The translations under genes and the position numbers were made by a program. From Bacteroidota bacterium (GTDB lineage Bacteria; Bacteroidota; Bacteroidia; Palsa-948), in assembly GCA_003164895.1 (NCBI GenBank), contig PLUL01000020.1, positions 1 to 64,000 on the forward strand: 64,000 nt of DNA, read 5' to 3'. This document shows, in pieces, positions 1-7,957 of the stretch (position 1 is its first letter; each line of letters starts with the position of its first letter). The notes under the pieces were generated by a model. The model was not told where the DNA came from. It saw only the letters and a program-made list of their open reading frames with translations, and ran no database searches.

Positions 1-81
1 ATCATCTCTGATAGTGCCTGTACCAACCTGTCCGAGGCGGTATTGCTTGCTTAGGTTCTCTACTTTAATTACGGTGCTCAT
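1..81 (-). CDS. ABC transporter ATP-binding protein, polysaccharide-export type (5' end only)
   Basis: Only the first 27 codons are in the window; the gene runs off the left edge. The ATG is at 79-81 on the minus strand. The visible peptide begins MSTVIKVENLSKQYRLG and continues with a GTGT segment. This is the usual opening of the nucleotide-binding subunit of polysaccharide or O-antigen ABC exporters (Wzt/TagH type), whose Walker A motif would follow outside the window. Inference: it energises export of a surface polysaccharide with a membrane partner encoded beyond the edge. It is divergent from the stress operon at 414. The family call rests on few residues. Confidence 0.6.
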   Translation of the reverse strand, partial: MSTVIKVENLSKQYRLGQVGTGTIRDD

Positions 82-92
82 TTGAAAAGAAA

Positions 93-170
93 CAAAGTTA
101 TAAAATTACAGGGTAGAAAGTTGGAAAATTTAGCTGGCTCTACTGATATATCCTAACGATGACAAAGATA
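93..170 (-). promoter_or_regulatory. Candidate promoter region of the left-edge ABC transporter gene
   Basis: The 332-base gap between the divergent starts at 81 and 414 holds two perfect Bacteroidota -7 boxes on the minus strand: TATCTTTG (positions 163-170 reversed) and TAACTTTG (93-100 reversed). No good TTTG -33 box sits 19-21 bases upstream of either. The distal box gives a leader of about 75 bases and the proximal one almost none, so the distal box is more likely. Nothing else is visible in 171-310. Confidence 0.3.
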
Positions 171-310
171 GAATATAAAATTTTCGATTGCATGAGAAAA
201 ATCAAATAATAGTTTGCTTTACAACCTTTGCTACAATTACATCGACTATGTTTTCGTATTAAGATGTGAAATTTTATCCTGTCATTTAGTCTTCTCGCCA
301 GGCAGCATGA

Positions 311-376
311 GTGTGAATTATGTAACTCTTAAATGGATTTATGTAACACCTATAGCTATTTTGTAGCGCACCTTTG
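311..376 (+). promoter_or_regulatory. 66-bp repeated stress promoter element, copy 1
   Basis: GTGTGAAT (311-318), TGTAAC repeats at 321 and 342, 21 bases, then a -7-like box CACCTTTG (369-376). Transcription would start near 383 and reach the csbD ATG at 414. It drives the probable nine-gene operon ending at 7174. This is the first of eight copies with identical internal spacing. Confidence 0.75.
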
Positions 377-413
377 TATCAAGAAAATTAATCCACAATC
401 AATAATACTATTT

Positions 414-602
414 ATGAAAAACTTAACTGAACTAAAAGGAACCTGGAACGAACAAAAGGGACGGCTCAAGCAAAAATTTGCCATGCTAACTGATAGCGAT
501 GTATTGTTGGTGGAAGGCAAACAGGATGAAATGTTAGGTCGGCTTCAAACCAAGCTTGGAAAAACAAAAGAAGAAATATTCAAACTTATTTCTGAATTAT
601 AA
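414..602 (+). CDS. CsbD family general stress protein
   Basis: A 62-residue, soluble, highly charged protein. It opens MKNLTELKGTWNEQKGRLKQ and has the short helical layout of the CsbD family, whose Bacillus member is a sigma-B general stress protein of unknown biochemical role. An in-frame start at 333 exists, but it lies upstream of the -7 box at 369-376, so the ATG at 414, with a leader of about 30 bases, is chosen. It is the first gene of a tightly spaced run (gaps of 11-53 bases) through to 7174. It is expected to be induced with the neighbouring catalase and YceI genes. Confidence 0.85.
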   Translation: MKNLTELKGTWNEQKGRLKQKFAMLTDSDVLLVEGKQDEMLGRLQTKLGKTKEEIFKLISEL

Positions 603-655
603 ATCGTAATCACAAATCAAAAACAATAAATAAAAATCAATTAAAATAAATCAAA

Positions 656-1093
656 ATGAAAAAATCAATTTTAGCAATCGTAGCATCTCTTTTTGTAGCA
701 GGTGCAATTTTAACAAGCTGCAATACTTCTGCCGAAAAAGTAGAAAATGCACAAAACAATGTGAAAGAAGCAAACAAGGATTTAGACAAAGCCAATCAGG
801 AATATCTGGCGGATGTGGAAAATTACAGAAAAGAAACTGCAGGAAAGATCGCAGCTAACTACCAAAGCATTGTTGACTTTAATGCTAAGATAGAACATGA
901 AACAAAAAAGACTAAAGCGGGTTACAAAAAGAAAATTACTGAATTGGAACAAAAAAATACTGACATGAAAAAGAAAATGGATGATTACAAAGCAGACGGA
1001 AACGAAAAATGGCAATTGTTTAAAACCGAATTCAGCAAAGGAATGGATGAAATTGGAAAATCATTAAAAGATCTGACTTCTAAAAATGTTTAA
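656..1093 (+). CDS. Stress-associated coiled-coil lipoprotein (sll1863-like family)
   Basis: 145 residues. The signal sequence ends in a lipobox LTSC with the lipidated Cys at residue 22, so the mature protein is membrane-anchored. The rest is almost entirely Lys/Glu-rich helix (about residues 28-140) with heptad character. It resembles the group annotated in Bacteroidota as sll1863 family stress response proteins; this is recognition by sequence pattern, and no biochemical function is known to me. It sits 53 bases after csbD and 25 before the next gene, which supports co-transcription from the element at 311. Confidence 0.75.
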   Translation: MKKSILAIVASLFVAGAILTSCNTSAEKVENAQNNVKEANKDLDKANQEYLADVENYRKETAGKIAANYQSIVDFNAKIEHETKKTKAGYKKKITELEQKNTDMKKKMDDYKADGNEKWQLFKTEFSKGMDEIGKSLKDLTSKNV

Positions 1094-1118
1094 CACTCAT
1101 AGTATAAATAATTAAAAA

Positions 1119-1520
1119 ATGACAAACGCAAAAAACTTAGGCATCTGGATGGATCACGCAAGTGCACATTTAATGGAGTTTACAACTGATCCTATCGAAA
1201 CAAAAACCATTGCTTCCAAATTTACTCACGAAGCAAAAGAGCAAAGTATAGGAAAGAGCGAACGGCTGATGCATAACAAGGAACAGCACGAGCAATCGGA
1301 ATATTACAAAGAGTTGGGCAACGCAATTAGAAATTATGAAGATGTTGTCCTCTTTGGTCCTACCGATGCAAAGGTGGAACTGTTAAATGTTTTAAGAGCG
1401 GATCATCGTTTCGCAAAAACTAAAATTGAAATTAAACAAGCCGATAAGATGACGGAGAACCAGCAACACGCTTTTGTAAGAGATCACTTTGCAAAACCAC
1501 ATTTTCATATTCATAAATAA
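1119..1520 (+). CDS. eRF1 domain 2-like conserved stress-operon protein
   Basis: 133 residues, soluble, no signal peptide. The opening GIWMDHASAHLMEF, the central VVLFGPTDAKVELLNVL and the late KQADKMTENQQHAFV match a Bacteroidota family that resembles domain 2 of eukaryotic/archaeal release factor eRF1 and the bacterial host-attachment-like relatives. The catalytic GGQ motif of release factors is absent, so it should not be called a release factor. The His-rich tail (HFHIHK) is notable. It is the third gene of the csbD-catalase operon. Its role is unknown; ribosome- or RNA-linked stress function is only a guess. Confidence 0.6.
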   Translation: MTNAKNLGIWMDHASAHLMEFTTDPIETKTIASKFTHEAKEQSIGKSERLMHNKEQHEQSEYYKELGNAIRNYEDVVLFGPTDAKVELLNVLRADHRFAKTKIEIKQADKMTENQQHAFVRDHFAKPHFHIHK

Positions 1521-1540
1521 ACATTTTAAAAACTAAAACA

Positions 1541-2131
1541 ATGACAAACCAAACAAAATGGTCAATAGACCAAACGCATAGTGCGATTGATTTTAAAGTA
1601 AAGCACTTAATGATTTCAAATGTGAAAGGCGCTTTCAAATTATTTGATGCAAGCATCTACACCACTCTAAAGGATTTCACAACTGCTGAAATTGATTTAT
1701 GGATTGATGTTGCTTCGGTAACAACAGGCGATGCAAAACGCGATGAGCATTTAAGAGGTGCAGATTTTTTTGATGTACAAAAACACAAACAAATCACATT
1801 TACTTCAAGCACTATTGGAAAATCGGATAAAGATGGCAATCGTGAATTGTGGGGGGAATTAACAATGAAAGGAATTACAAAAAACATAAAACTAAATGTA
1901 CAGTTCGGAGGAATAGTAAATGATCCTTGGGGAAATGAAAAAGCAGGATTCACAATTACCGGATATATCAACCGAAGTGATTGGGGACTTAGCTGGAACA
2001 ACGCAATGGAAACCGGAGGATTCATGCTGAGCGATGAAGTGGCAATTTCTTGTGAAGTTGAACTTACCAATTCAGGTCAAAAAGATTTGAAAATGGAATT
2101 GGAACCAAAAGTTGAAAAAAGTATTGCGTAA
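1541..2131 (+). CDS. YceI family protein
   Basis: 196 residues with the YceI fold signature: WSIDQTHSAIDFKVKHL at the start, RDEHLRGADFFDVQ near residue 70, TFTSS, GELTMKGITK, and the closing GYINRSDWGL segment. Family members form a lipocalin-like barrel that binds a long isoprenoid or fatty amide and are often induced by acid or osmotic stress. Most YceI proteins are periplasmic, but this one has no signal peptide and appears cytoplasmic. The last 20 residues (Lys/Glu-rich) extend past the usual domain. It lies 20 bases after the eRF1-like gene. Confidence 0.88.
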   Translation: MTNQTKWSIDQTHSAIDFKVKHLMISNVKGAFKLFDASIYTTLKDFTTAEIDLWIDVASVTTGDAKRDEHLRGADFFDVQKHKQITFTSSTIGKSDKDGNRELWGELTMKGITKNIKLNVQFGGIVNDPWGNEKAGFTITGYINRSDWGLSWNNAMETGGFMLSDEVAISCEVELTNSGQKDLKMELEPKVEKSIA

Positions 2132-2156
2132 ATAAATTTTAATAAAAATAAAAATC

Positions 2157-2312
2157 ATGGGAAACTTACTTTATGCTCTGGCGGTAATATTAGTTGTCTG
2201 CTGGGCGATTGGATTCATCGGCTACAATGCCGGAGGAATAATTCATATTCTTTTAGTCATTGCGCTCATTTCAGTTTTGCTGAGAGTAATTCAAGGAAGA
2301 AAAGCATCTTAA
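2157..2312 (+). CDS. lmo0937 family small membrane protein
   Basis: A 51-residue gene between yceI and the catalase, with gaps of 25 and 11 bases. The peptide starts MGNLLYALAVILVVCWAIGF, continues GYNAGGIIHILLVIALISVLL and ends RVIQGRKAS. This gives two hydrophobic helices with a Gly-rich turn and a basic end. The pattern matches the lmo0937 family of short membrane proteins widespread in stress-inducible operons. Function unknown; the location argues for a membrane-stress role. Confidence 0.8.
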   Translation: MGNLLYALAVILVVCWAIGFIGYNAGGIIHILLVIALISVLLRVIQGRKAS

Positions 2313-2323
2313 TAAATTATTAT

Positions 2324-3808
2324 ATGGAAGAGAAAAAATTAACTACCGCAGGCGGCAGACCATATACCGAGTTTGAAAACTCAATGACTGTTGGAAATCG
2401 AGGACCAATTTTGTTGCAGGATTATTTTCTTCATGAAGACATGGCTCACTTTAATCGTGAACGAATTCCCGAAAGAGTAGTTCATGCAAAAGGAACCGGA
2501 GCATTCGGAACTTTCACCGTATCGAATGATATTACAAAATACACCAAGGCGAAAATCTTCTCGGATATAGGAAAGCAAACAAAAATGTTCGCACGTTTTT
2601 CACAAGTAGGAGGAGAAAAGGGAAGTGCTGACACCGAAAGAGACCCGCGCGGTTTTGCTCTGAAGTTTTATACCGAAGATGGCAATTGGGATTTGGTGGG
2701 AAACAATACGCCTGTGTTCTTTATTAAAGACGCAAAAAAGTTTTCGCATTTCATTCATACACAAAAGCGGGACCCGAAAACAAATTGCAAAAGTCCAACA
2801 ATGATGTGGGATTTTTATAGTTTGAATCCTGAAAGTTTACATCAGGTAATGATTCTGATGAGCGACCGCGGAACTCCATTTTCTCATCGTTACATGCATG
2901 GCTTTGGAAGTCATACTTTTTCTCTCATCAATAAAAACAATGAAAAAGTTTGGGTGAAATTTCATCTCAAAACAAATCAGGGAATAAAAAATTTCACCAA
3001 CAAAGAAGCGAATGAAATGCGCGGCATTGACCCAGATCATTCACAGCGTGATTTGGTGGAAGCGATTGCGAAAAAAGATTTTCCAAGATGGACTTTACAA
3101 ATCCAGATAATGACGCAGGAGCAAGCCAAAACTTTCAAGTTCAATCCATTTGATTTGACGAAAGTTTGGAGTCACAAAGATTTTCCGTTGATTGAAGTTG
3201 GCATAATGGAGCTAAATAACATTCCTGAAAATTATTTTCGAGATGTTGAACAAGCTGCATTCGCTCCGGCAAGTGTTGTTGACGGCATTGGTTATTCGCC
3301 AGATAAAGTATTACAAGCTCGTATACTTTCTTATCCCGATGCGCACCGTTATCGTCTCGGTGTGAACTACGAACAAATTCCGGTAAACAAATGTCCTTAC
3401 ATGGTTTCAAATTATCAGCGTGATGGTTTGATGCAGACAGGAGAAAACGGAGGAGCAGAACCAAATTACCGCCCGAATAGTTTTGATGATATTGTTGTTG
3501 ACGAAAATTATAAAGAACCTGCAATGAAATTAGAATCAAACACTGCCGATTGGTTTGACAGAAACAAAAATGATGACGACCATTTCACTCAGCCGGGCGA
3601 TTTATATCGCAAAGCAATGAATGAGCAAGACAGAAAAAATTTGGTGAGCAATATTGTAAGTTCTATGAATGGAATTTGCGGAGAGAAGAAAAGTGAAATC
3701 GTTAATCGCCAGTTATGTCATTTTTTTCGTGCCGATATTCAATTAGGAATGGAAATAGCAAAAGGATTGGGAGTTACGATTGACGATAAAGCAATGGCAC
3801 ATGCATAA
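2324..3808 (+). CDS. katA: Monofunctional haem catalase
   Basis: 494 residues, the length of a small-subunit clade 3 catalase. It converts hydrogen peroxide to water and oxygen in the cytoplasm. Visible landmarks are the distal His54 in RVVHAKGTGAFG, the distal Asn in LVGNNTPVFF (127/128), RDPRGFALKFYT, and the proximal haem-ligand Tyr337 in RILSYPDAHRYRLG. No signal peptide. It lies 11 bases after the lmo0937 gene and 14 before the histidine kinase, so peroxide defence shares a transcript with the signalling genes. The symbol katA is by family; the number of paralogues in the genome is unknown. Confidence 0.95.
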   Translation: MEEKKLTTAGGRPYTEFENSMTVGNRGPILLQDYFLHEDMAHFNRERIPERVVHAKGTGAFGTFTVSNDITKYTKAKIFSDIGKQTKMFARFSQVGGEKGSADTERDPRGFALKFYTEDGNWDLVGNNTPVFFIKDAKKFSHFIHTQKRDPKTNCKSPTMMWDFYSLNPESLHQVMILMSDRGTPFSHRYMHGFGSHTFSLINKNNEKVWVKFHLKTNQGIKNFTNKEANEMRGIDPDHSQRDLVEAIAKKDFPRWTLQIQIMTQEQAKTFKFNPFDLTKVWSHKDFPLIEVGIMELNNIPENYFRDVEQAAFAPASVVDGIGYSPDKVLQARILSYPDAHRYRLGVNYEQIPVNKCPYMVSNYQRDGLMQTGENGGAEPNYRPNSFDDIVVDENYKEPAMKLESNTADWFDRNKNDDDHFTQPGDLYRKAMNEQDRKNLVSNIVSSMNGICGEKKSEIVNRQLCHFFRADIQLGMEIAKGLGVTIDDKAMAHA

Positions 3809-3822
3809 TTGCAAACCGACCA

Positions 3823-5550
3823 ATGAAATTCAGTTCAGATAAAAAAAACTTATTCTTCTTTTCTATTGCGGGAATTGCGCTTGTATCGGTGTTGGTGATT
3901 TTTTATTTTAAAATTCAAAAAGTAAAATCAACAAACGATTGGGTGGAACATACGCAGGAAGTTCTTCGCAAAAGCGATAATGTTCTTTTGGATGTTCTGA
4001 ATATTGAAACCGGTTCCAGAGGATTTATGTTGACCGGAAACGAAGTTTTTTTAACTCCATTTTACGAAGCCGTCATTAAAATTGGAAATGACATAACTGA
4101 TTTGACAATTCTTACGAAAGATAATCCGAGTCAGCAATCGCGAATAGATTCATTGAAAAAAGCCGGAGAAGATGGATTGGTTTTCATGAAACAATCCATT
4201 GAAGTGCGGAAGAAGAATGGATTGATGGATACAGAAAAAATAATTGCAAGCGGTAATGGAAAAAATCTTGTGGACAAAATAAGAAGTATCATTACCGATA
4301 TTGATTCGGAAGAATTTCGTTTGCTTAAACTAAGAAAATCGGAAAATGAAAAAAGTGTTACTTCTTCGGAACTGATATTTGTATTACTTCTTGTTTTTAT
4401 TGTTGTCGTTCTTGCTTTTGTAATTGTTGTTATCAATAATCAGAATACAAAAAACAAATTAGCTGAGAAAGAAAAGCAAACTTCTCAATACTCGCGCAGC
4501 TTGATTGAAGCCAGTTTAGACCCTTTGGTTACTATCAATTCCGATGGAAAAATTACAGACGTTAACAGCGCATCAGAAAAAATAACGGGAATCTTGCGCA
4601 AGGATTTGATAGGTACTGATTTCTCAAATTATTTTACTGAGCCGGAAAAAGCACAGGCAGGTTATCGTCAGGTTTTTGAAAAAAGTTTTGTTTCGGATTA
4701 TCCGCTTACCCTAAAACATAAAAGCGGGCAATTAACAGATGTGTTGTATAATGCTTCGGTTTATAAAGACAATAACGGAAATGTGCTTGGCGTATTTGCT
4801 GCTGCACGAGATGTTACCGAGCAGAAACTGGCAGATAAAATAATTATCGAGCGCACTACACAGTTGCAATCTGTGAACAAAGAATTAGAAGCATTTACTT
4901 ATTCTGTTTCTCACGATTTGCGAGCACCTCTGCGAGCAATTAATGGTTATGCAAAAATTTTACAGGAAGATTATACTGAGAAGTTAGATGCAGATGGCAT
5001 CAAATCACTTTATGCAATTCAGAATAATTCAAAAAAGATGGGCACTCTCATTGACGATTTGCTGGCATTCTCAAGATTAGGAAGAAAGGTAGTCCCTTCT
5101 TCTGAAATAAATATGGCGGTTCTTGTTAAATCGGTACGCGAAGAAGAATTATTGAATAATCCGAAAGAAATTGAATTTGAAATAAAGGAACTTCTTCCGG
5201 CAAAAGGTCAACAGGCATTAATCAAACAAGTTTGGGTTAATTTAATTTCAAATGCAATAAAATATTCTCAACATAAACCAAAAACTAAAATTGAAATTGG
5301 TTCTTACCAAAAAAATAATCAGGTTGTTTATTATATAAAAGATAACGGTGTGGGATTTGACATGCAATATTATAGTAAACTTTTTGGAGTTTTTCAGCGC
5401 TTACATTCTCAGGAAGAATTTGAAGGAACCGGAATCGGATTGGCAATTGTTCAAAAAATAATTCAGCGCCACAATGGAACAGTTTGGGCTGAATCAAAAT
5501 TAAATGAAGGAGCTTGCTTTTATTTCAGTTTACCAACTATTAACTCTTAA
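3823..5550 (+). CDS. Membrane sensor histidine kinase (CHASE3-PAS-HisKA-HATPase)
   Basis: 575 residues. Two membrane segments (about 10-29 and 184-204) flank a periplasmic CHASE3-like sensor with the typical IETGSRGFMLTGNE stretch (61-74). A PAS domain follows (about 222-332), then HisKA with phospho-acceptor His364 in SVSHDLRAPL, an N box around 473-477, a G1 box DNGVGFD near 507 and GTGIGL at 535-540. All catalytic features look intact. It is followed 11 bases later by a receiver protein and then a receiver-phosphatase, its likely phosphotransfer partners. The signal sensed is unknown. Co-transcription with catalase and CsbD points to stress sensing. Confidence 0.9.
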   Translation: MKFSSDKKNLFFFSIAGIALVSVLVIFYFKIQKVKSTNDWVEHTQEVLRKSDNVLLDVLNIETGSRGFMLTGNEVFLTPFYEAVIKIGNDITDLTILTKDNPSQQSRIDSLKKAGEDGLVFMKQSIEVRKKNGLMDTEKIIASGNGKNLVDKIRSIITDIDSEEFRLLKLRKSENEKSVTSSELIFVLLLVFIVVVLAFVIVVINNQNTKNKLAEKEKQTSQYSRSLIEASLDPLVTINSDGKITDVNSASEKITGILRKDLIGTDFSNYFTEPEKAQAGYRQVFEKSFVSDYPLTLKHKSGQLTDVLYNASVYKDNNGNVLGVFAAARDVTEQKLADKIIIERTTQLQSVNKELEAFTYSVSHDLRAPLRAINGYAKILQEDYTEKLDADGIKSLYAIQNNSKKMGTLIDDLLAFSRLGRKVVPSSEINMAVLVKSVREEELLNNPKEIEFEIKELLPAKGQQALIKQVWVNLISNAIKYSQHKPKTKIEIGSYQKNNQVVYYIKDNGVGFDMQYYSKLFGVFQRLHSQEEFEGTGIGLAIVQKIIQRHNGTVWAESKLNEGACFYFSLPTINS

Positions 5551-5561
5551 ATCAAAATAAT

Positions 5562-6002
5562 ATGAACTACAATGACGTTGAAATTTTATTTGCTGAAGAC
5601 AGTGCGGATGATGCCGCGCTCACAATTCGCGCACTAAAAAAAGGTGGACTATCCAATACCATTTTCCATGTGAAAGATGGTGCTGAAGCATTGGATTTTA
5701 TGTATTGCAGAGGTGAATATGCAACACGAAATATTCAAAATCATCTCAAGCTGATATTGCTTGATTTGAAAATGCCAAAAGTATCAGGCACAGAAGTGCT
5801 TGAAAAATTAAAATCCGACCCGGCATTTAAAATAATTCCGGTGGTGATACTTACTTCTTCAAAAGAAGACCCGGATATTACCCGCTGTTATGAACTTGGA
5901 GCAAACAGTTATATCGTTAAACCGGTAGAGAGCGATAATTTTTTTCAAACAATTAAAGACCTCAGCATGTACTGGATGATTTCAAATCAACCGCCACACT
6001 AA
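5562..6002 (+). CDS. Single-domain response regulator (Rcp1-like receiver)
   Basis: 146 residues, one CheY-like receiver and no output domain. Acidic pocket E12/D13, phosphorylation site D68 in LILLDLKMP, T98 in VILTSS and K120 in YIVKP are all present. The extended loop before the phospho-Asp resembles Rcp1-type regulators that pair with PAS/phytochrome-like kinases. Its stop codon overlaps the next gene's start by one base (position 6002), so the two are almost certainly co-translated. Likely a phosphate shuttle or sink between the kinase and the downstream receiver-phosphatase. Confidence 0.88.
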   Translation: MNYNDVEILFAEDSADDAALTIRALKKGGLSNTIFHVKDGAEALDFMYCRGEYATRNIQNHLKLILLDLKMPKVSGTEVLEKLKSDPAFKIIPVVILTSSKEDPDITRCYELGANSYIVKPVESDNFFQTIKDLSMYWMISNQPPH

Positions 6003-7174
6003 TGAACAGCGCGCTGAAAATATTGCTGGTAGAAGATTCTGAAACGGATGCGGATTTGCTTGTACGATTTCTGCATAAGGAGAAAATTGATTTTAACCAT
6101 TCGCGGGTTTGGAACAGAGACGCCTTTGTAAATGCGTTAAAACAAAACAATCATGATTTAATAATTGCCGACCACTCGCTTCCTCAGTTTAGCGGAATGG
6201 AAGCTTTTCATCTTGCTAAAAGTGAAAATAAAAATATCCCTTTTATTTTGGTTACAGGAACAGTAACCGAAAATATTTTAGCCGAATATGCAAAGGAAGG
6301 AATTGACGATTATATTCTGAAAGAAAACCTTTTGCGTCTGCCATCAGCCATTGAACATGTACTCGGAAAGAAAAAGATAGAACTGTTGCACGCGAAATTA
6401 GAACTTGCACATAAGGATATTAAGGACAGCATTAATTACGCGAAAAAAATTCAGAATGCAATGCTTCCAGATACAACCTTGTTGCGCGATACTTTTCCAC
6501 AATCTTTTATTTTATTTAAACCAAAAGATATTTTGAGCGGAGATTTTTACTGGTTCAGAAAAGAAGAAAATAAATTTTTTATTGCGGCTGTTGATTGCAC
6601 CGGACATGGAATTCCTGGAGCATTAATGAGTATGATTGGCATAGAAAAATTAAACAATGTAATTCTCAAAACTAAAGAACCTGCGGAAATATTACAACAA
6701 CTTAATAAAAGTATTGAAGTTGCTTTGTGTCAATCCACGCTCTACGAACACAGTCAGGATGGAATGGACATGGGCATTTGTTCAATTGAAAAAGAAACTG
6801 GAATTCTAAAATATTCAGGGGCAAACAGACCTCTTTGGATTATTCGTCATGGGAAAAATGCAGTAGAAGAAATAAAGGGAACTAAAAAAGCAATCGGGGG
6901 ATTAACTCAGAAATTCAGCCCAAACTTTGAAAGCCATGAAATAAAATTACAACAAGGTGATACGTTTTATGTTTTTTCCGATGGTTATGCTGATCAATTT
7001 GGAGGCGATAAAAAACGAAAATTATTTACAAAAAGATTTAAGCAGATACTGCTCAGTATTCAGGACAAAACAATGCAGCAGCAAGAAAAATATTTAAACA
7101 ACTTTATTGAAGAATGGAAAGCAGGAGATGAGCAAATTGACGACATTTTAATAATCGGAGTGCGACAAGAATAG
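6002..7174 (+). CDS. Response regulator fused to SpoIIE/RsbU-type PP2C phosphatase
   Basis: 390 residues. An N-terminal receiver (about 5-120) has D57 in LIIADHSLP. A short coiled linker leads to a PP2C-type phosphatase domain (about 160-388) with the metal-binding motifs SGDFYWF, VDCTGHGIPGALMS, DGMDMGICSI, FSDGYADQFGG and the final DDILIIG. Such proteins dephosphorylate STAS-domain anti-anti-sigma factors in partner-switching stress systems. No STAS or RsbW-type kinase is encoded in this window, so the substrate is elsewhere or different. It ends the operon that starts at csbD, suggesting feedback on the regulon it controls. Confidence 0.88.
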   Translation: MNSALKILLVEDSETDADLLVRFLHKEKIDFNHSRVWNRDAFVNALKQNNHDLIIADHSLPQFSGMEAFHLAKSENKNIPFILVTGTVTENILAEYAKEGIDDYILKENLLRLPSAIEHVLGKKKIELLHAKLELAHKDIKDSINYAKKIQNAMLPDTTLLRDTFPQSFILFKPKDILSGDFYWFRKEENKFFIAAVDCTGHGIPGALMSMIGIEKLNNVILKTKEPAEILQQLNKSIEVALCQSTLYEHSQDGMDMGICSIEKETGILKYSGANRPLWIIRHGKNAVEEIKGTKKAIGGLTQKFSPNFESHEIKLQQGDTFYVFSDGYADQFGGDKKRKLFTKRFKQILLSIQDKTMQQQEKYLNNFIEEWKAGDEQIDDILIIGVRQE

Positions 7175-7265
7175 TGCATGACCCATGCACAAAAACTGAT
7201 TTATTCTTCCCTTTTAAATTCCATTAATAATTAAAAGTTACAATTCTTCTACATCTAAGCAGAAT

Positions 7266-7331
7266 GTGTGAATCATGTAACTTATTTCAAAAGTTATGTA
7301 GCAACTGCATGTTTAAAGCTGCGCACTTTTG
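7266..7331 (+). promoter_or_regulatory. 66-bp repeated stress promoter element, copy 2
   Basis: GTGTGAAT at 7266, TGTAAC at 7276, the second repeat as TGTAGC at 7297, and a CACTTTTG box at 7324-7331. The centre forms an inverted repeat (AACTT/AAGTT). The following ATG is at 7370, a leader of about 30 bases. It drives the T9SS type B protein and probably the collagen-like gene. Confidence 0.72.
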
Positions 7332-7369
7332 AAGTATAAATTTTAATTCCAAAATAAGGAAAACATAAA

Positions 7370-7906
7370 ATGAAAAAGCAAATTCTTATTGCTGTAACAA
7401 TCTTTCTTTTTTTATTCTGGAAGACCGGAACGGAGCGGTTGTGTGCTCAATCATTTTCACAAGAAGTAATTGGTTCGGCAGGAATGTTCACTACTTCAGC
7501 AAACGGTTCAATGACGTGGACTGTTGGCGAAGTGATGATAGAAACATATTCCTCCGCAGATAATTTTTTTACGCAAGGATTTCATCAGCCGGATACGAAA
7601 GCAGAGATACTACCACTGGCAACCATCTTTTTTATTCCTGAAGGATTTTCTCCAAATGGTGATGGAATAAATGATTTGTTCGTTATAAAAGGACTTGACA
7701 TGTATCCACATAATTCAATTGTAATTTTTAATCGTTGGGGAGATAAAGTTTTTGAAGCAAGTCCTTACCAAAATACTTGGGATGGCAAATCAATGGAAGG
7801 ATTACGAATAGGAGGAGATATATTACCGATAAGCACTTACTTCTATCTGTTTGATTTGGGTAATGGCTCAAATATTATTAAAGGAAGTATCTATCTGAAC
7901 AGGTAA
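7370..7906 (+). CDS. Small secreted protein with T9SS type B sorting domain
   Basis: 178 residues. An N-terminal signal peptide ends near LCAQ (about residue 27). A short region of about 50 residues follows, then a gliding-motility-type C-terminal domain (type B T9SS signal, about 85-178) with FSPNGDGINDLFVI, IVIFNRWGDKVFE, TWDGK and the closing IKGSIYLNR. The protein is nearly all sorting domain, so the mature passenger is tiny; it may be an anchor or adaptor on the cell surface. It is preceded by element copy 2 and followed 51 bases later by the collagen-like gene. Confidence 0.82.
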   Translation: MKKQILIAVTIFLFLFWKTGTERLCAQSFSQEVIGSAGMFTTSANGSMTWTVGEVMIETYSSADNFFTQGFHQPDTKAEILPLATIFFIPEGFSPNGDGINDLFVIKGLDMYPHNSIVIFNRWGDKVFEASPYQNTWDGKSMEGLRIGGDILPISTYFYLFDLGNGSNIIKGSIYLNR

Positions 7907-7957
7907 AATAAAAAATGATTTACAATTTGAACAACTAAAATAAGAATAACAAACACC

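Noticed and set aside
311-350. LytTR or CRP/FNR binding site as an identity for the repeated element
   Set aside because: The 21-bp direct-repeat period recalls LytTR sites and TGTGA recalls CRP, but the bases do not fit either consensus well, and no such regulator is encoded here.
333-413. Upstream start of the CsbD gene at 333
   Set aside because: The codons overlap the promoter element including its -7 box, and the residues do not match the family.
1657-2070. Minus-strand 137-codon frame opposite yceI
   Set aside because: Antisense shadow of a clear YceI coding sequence, with no recognisable domain.
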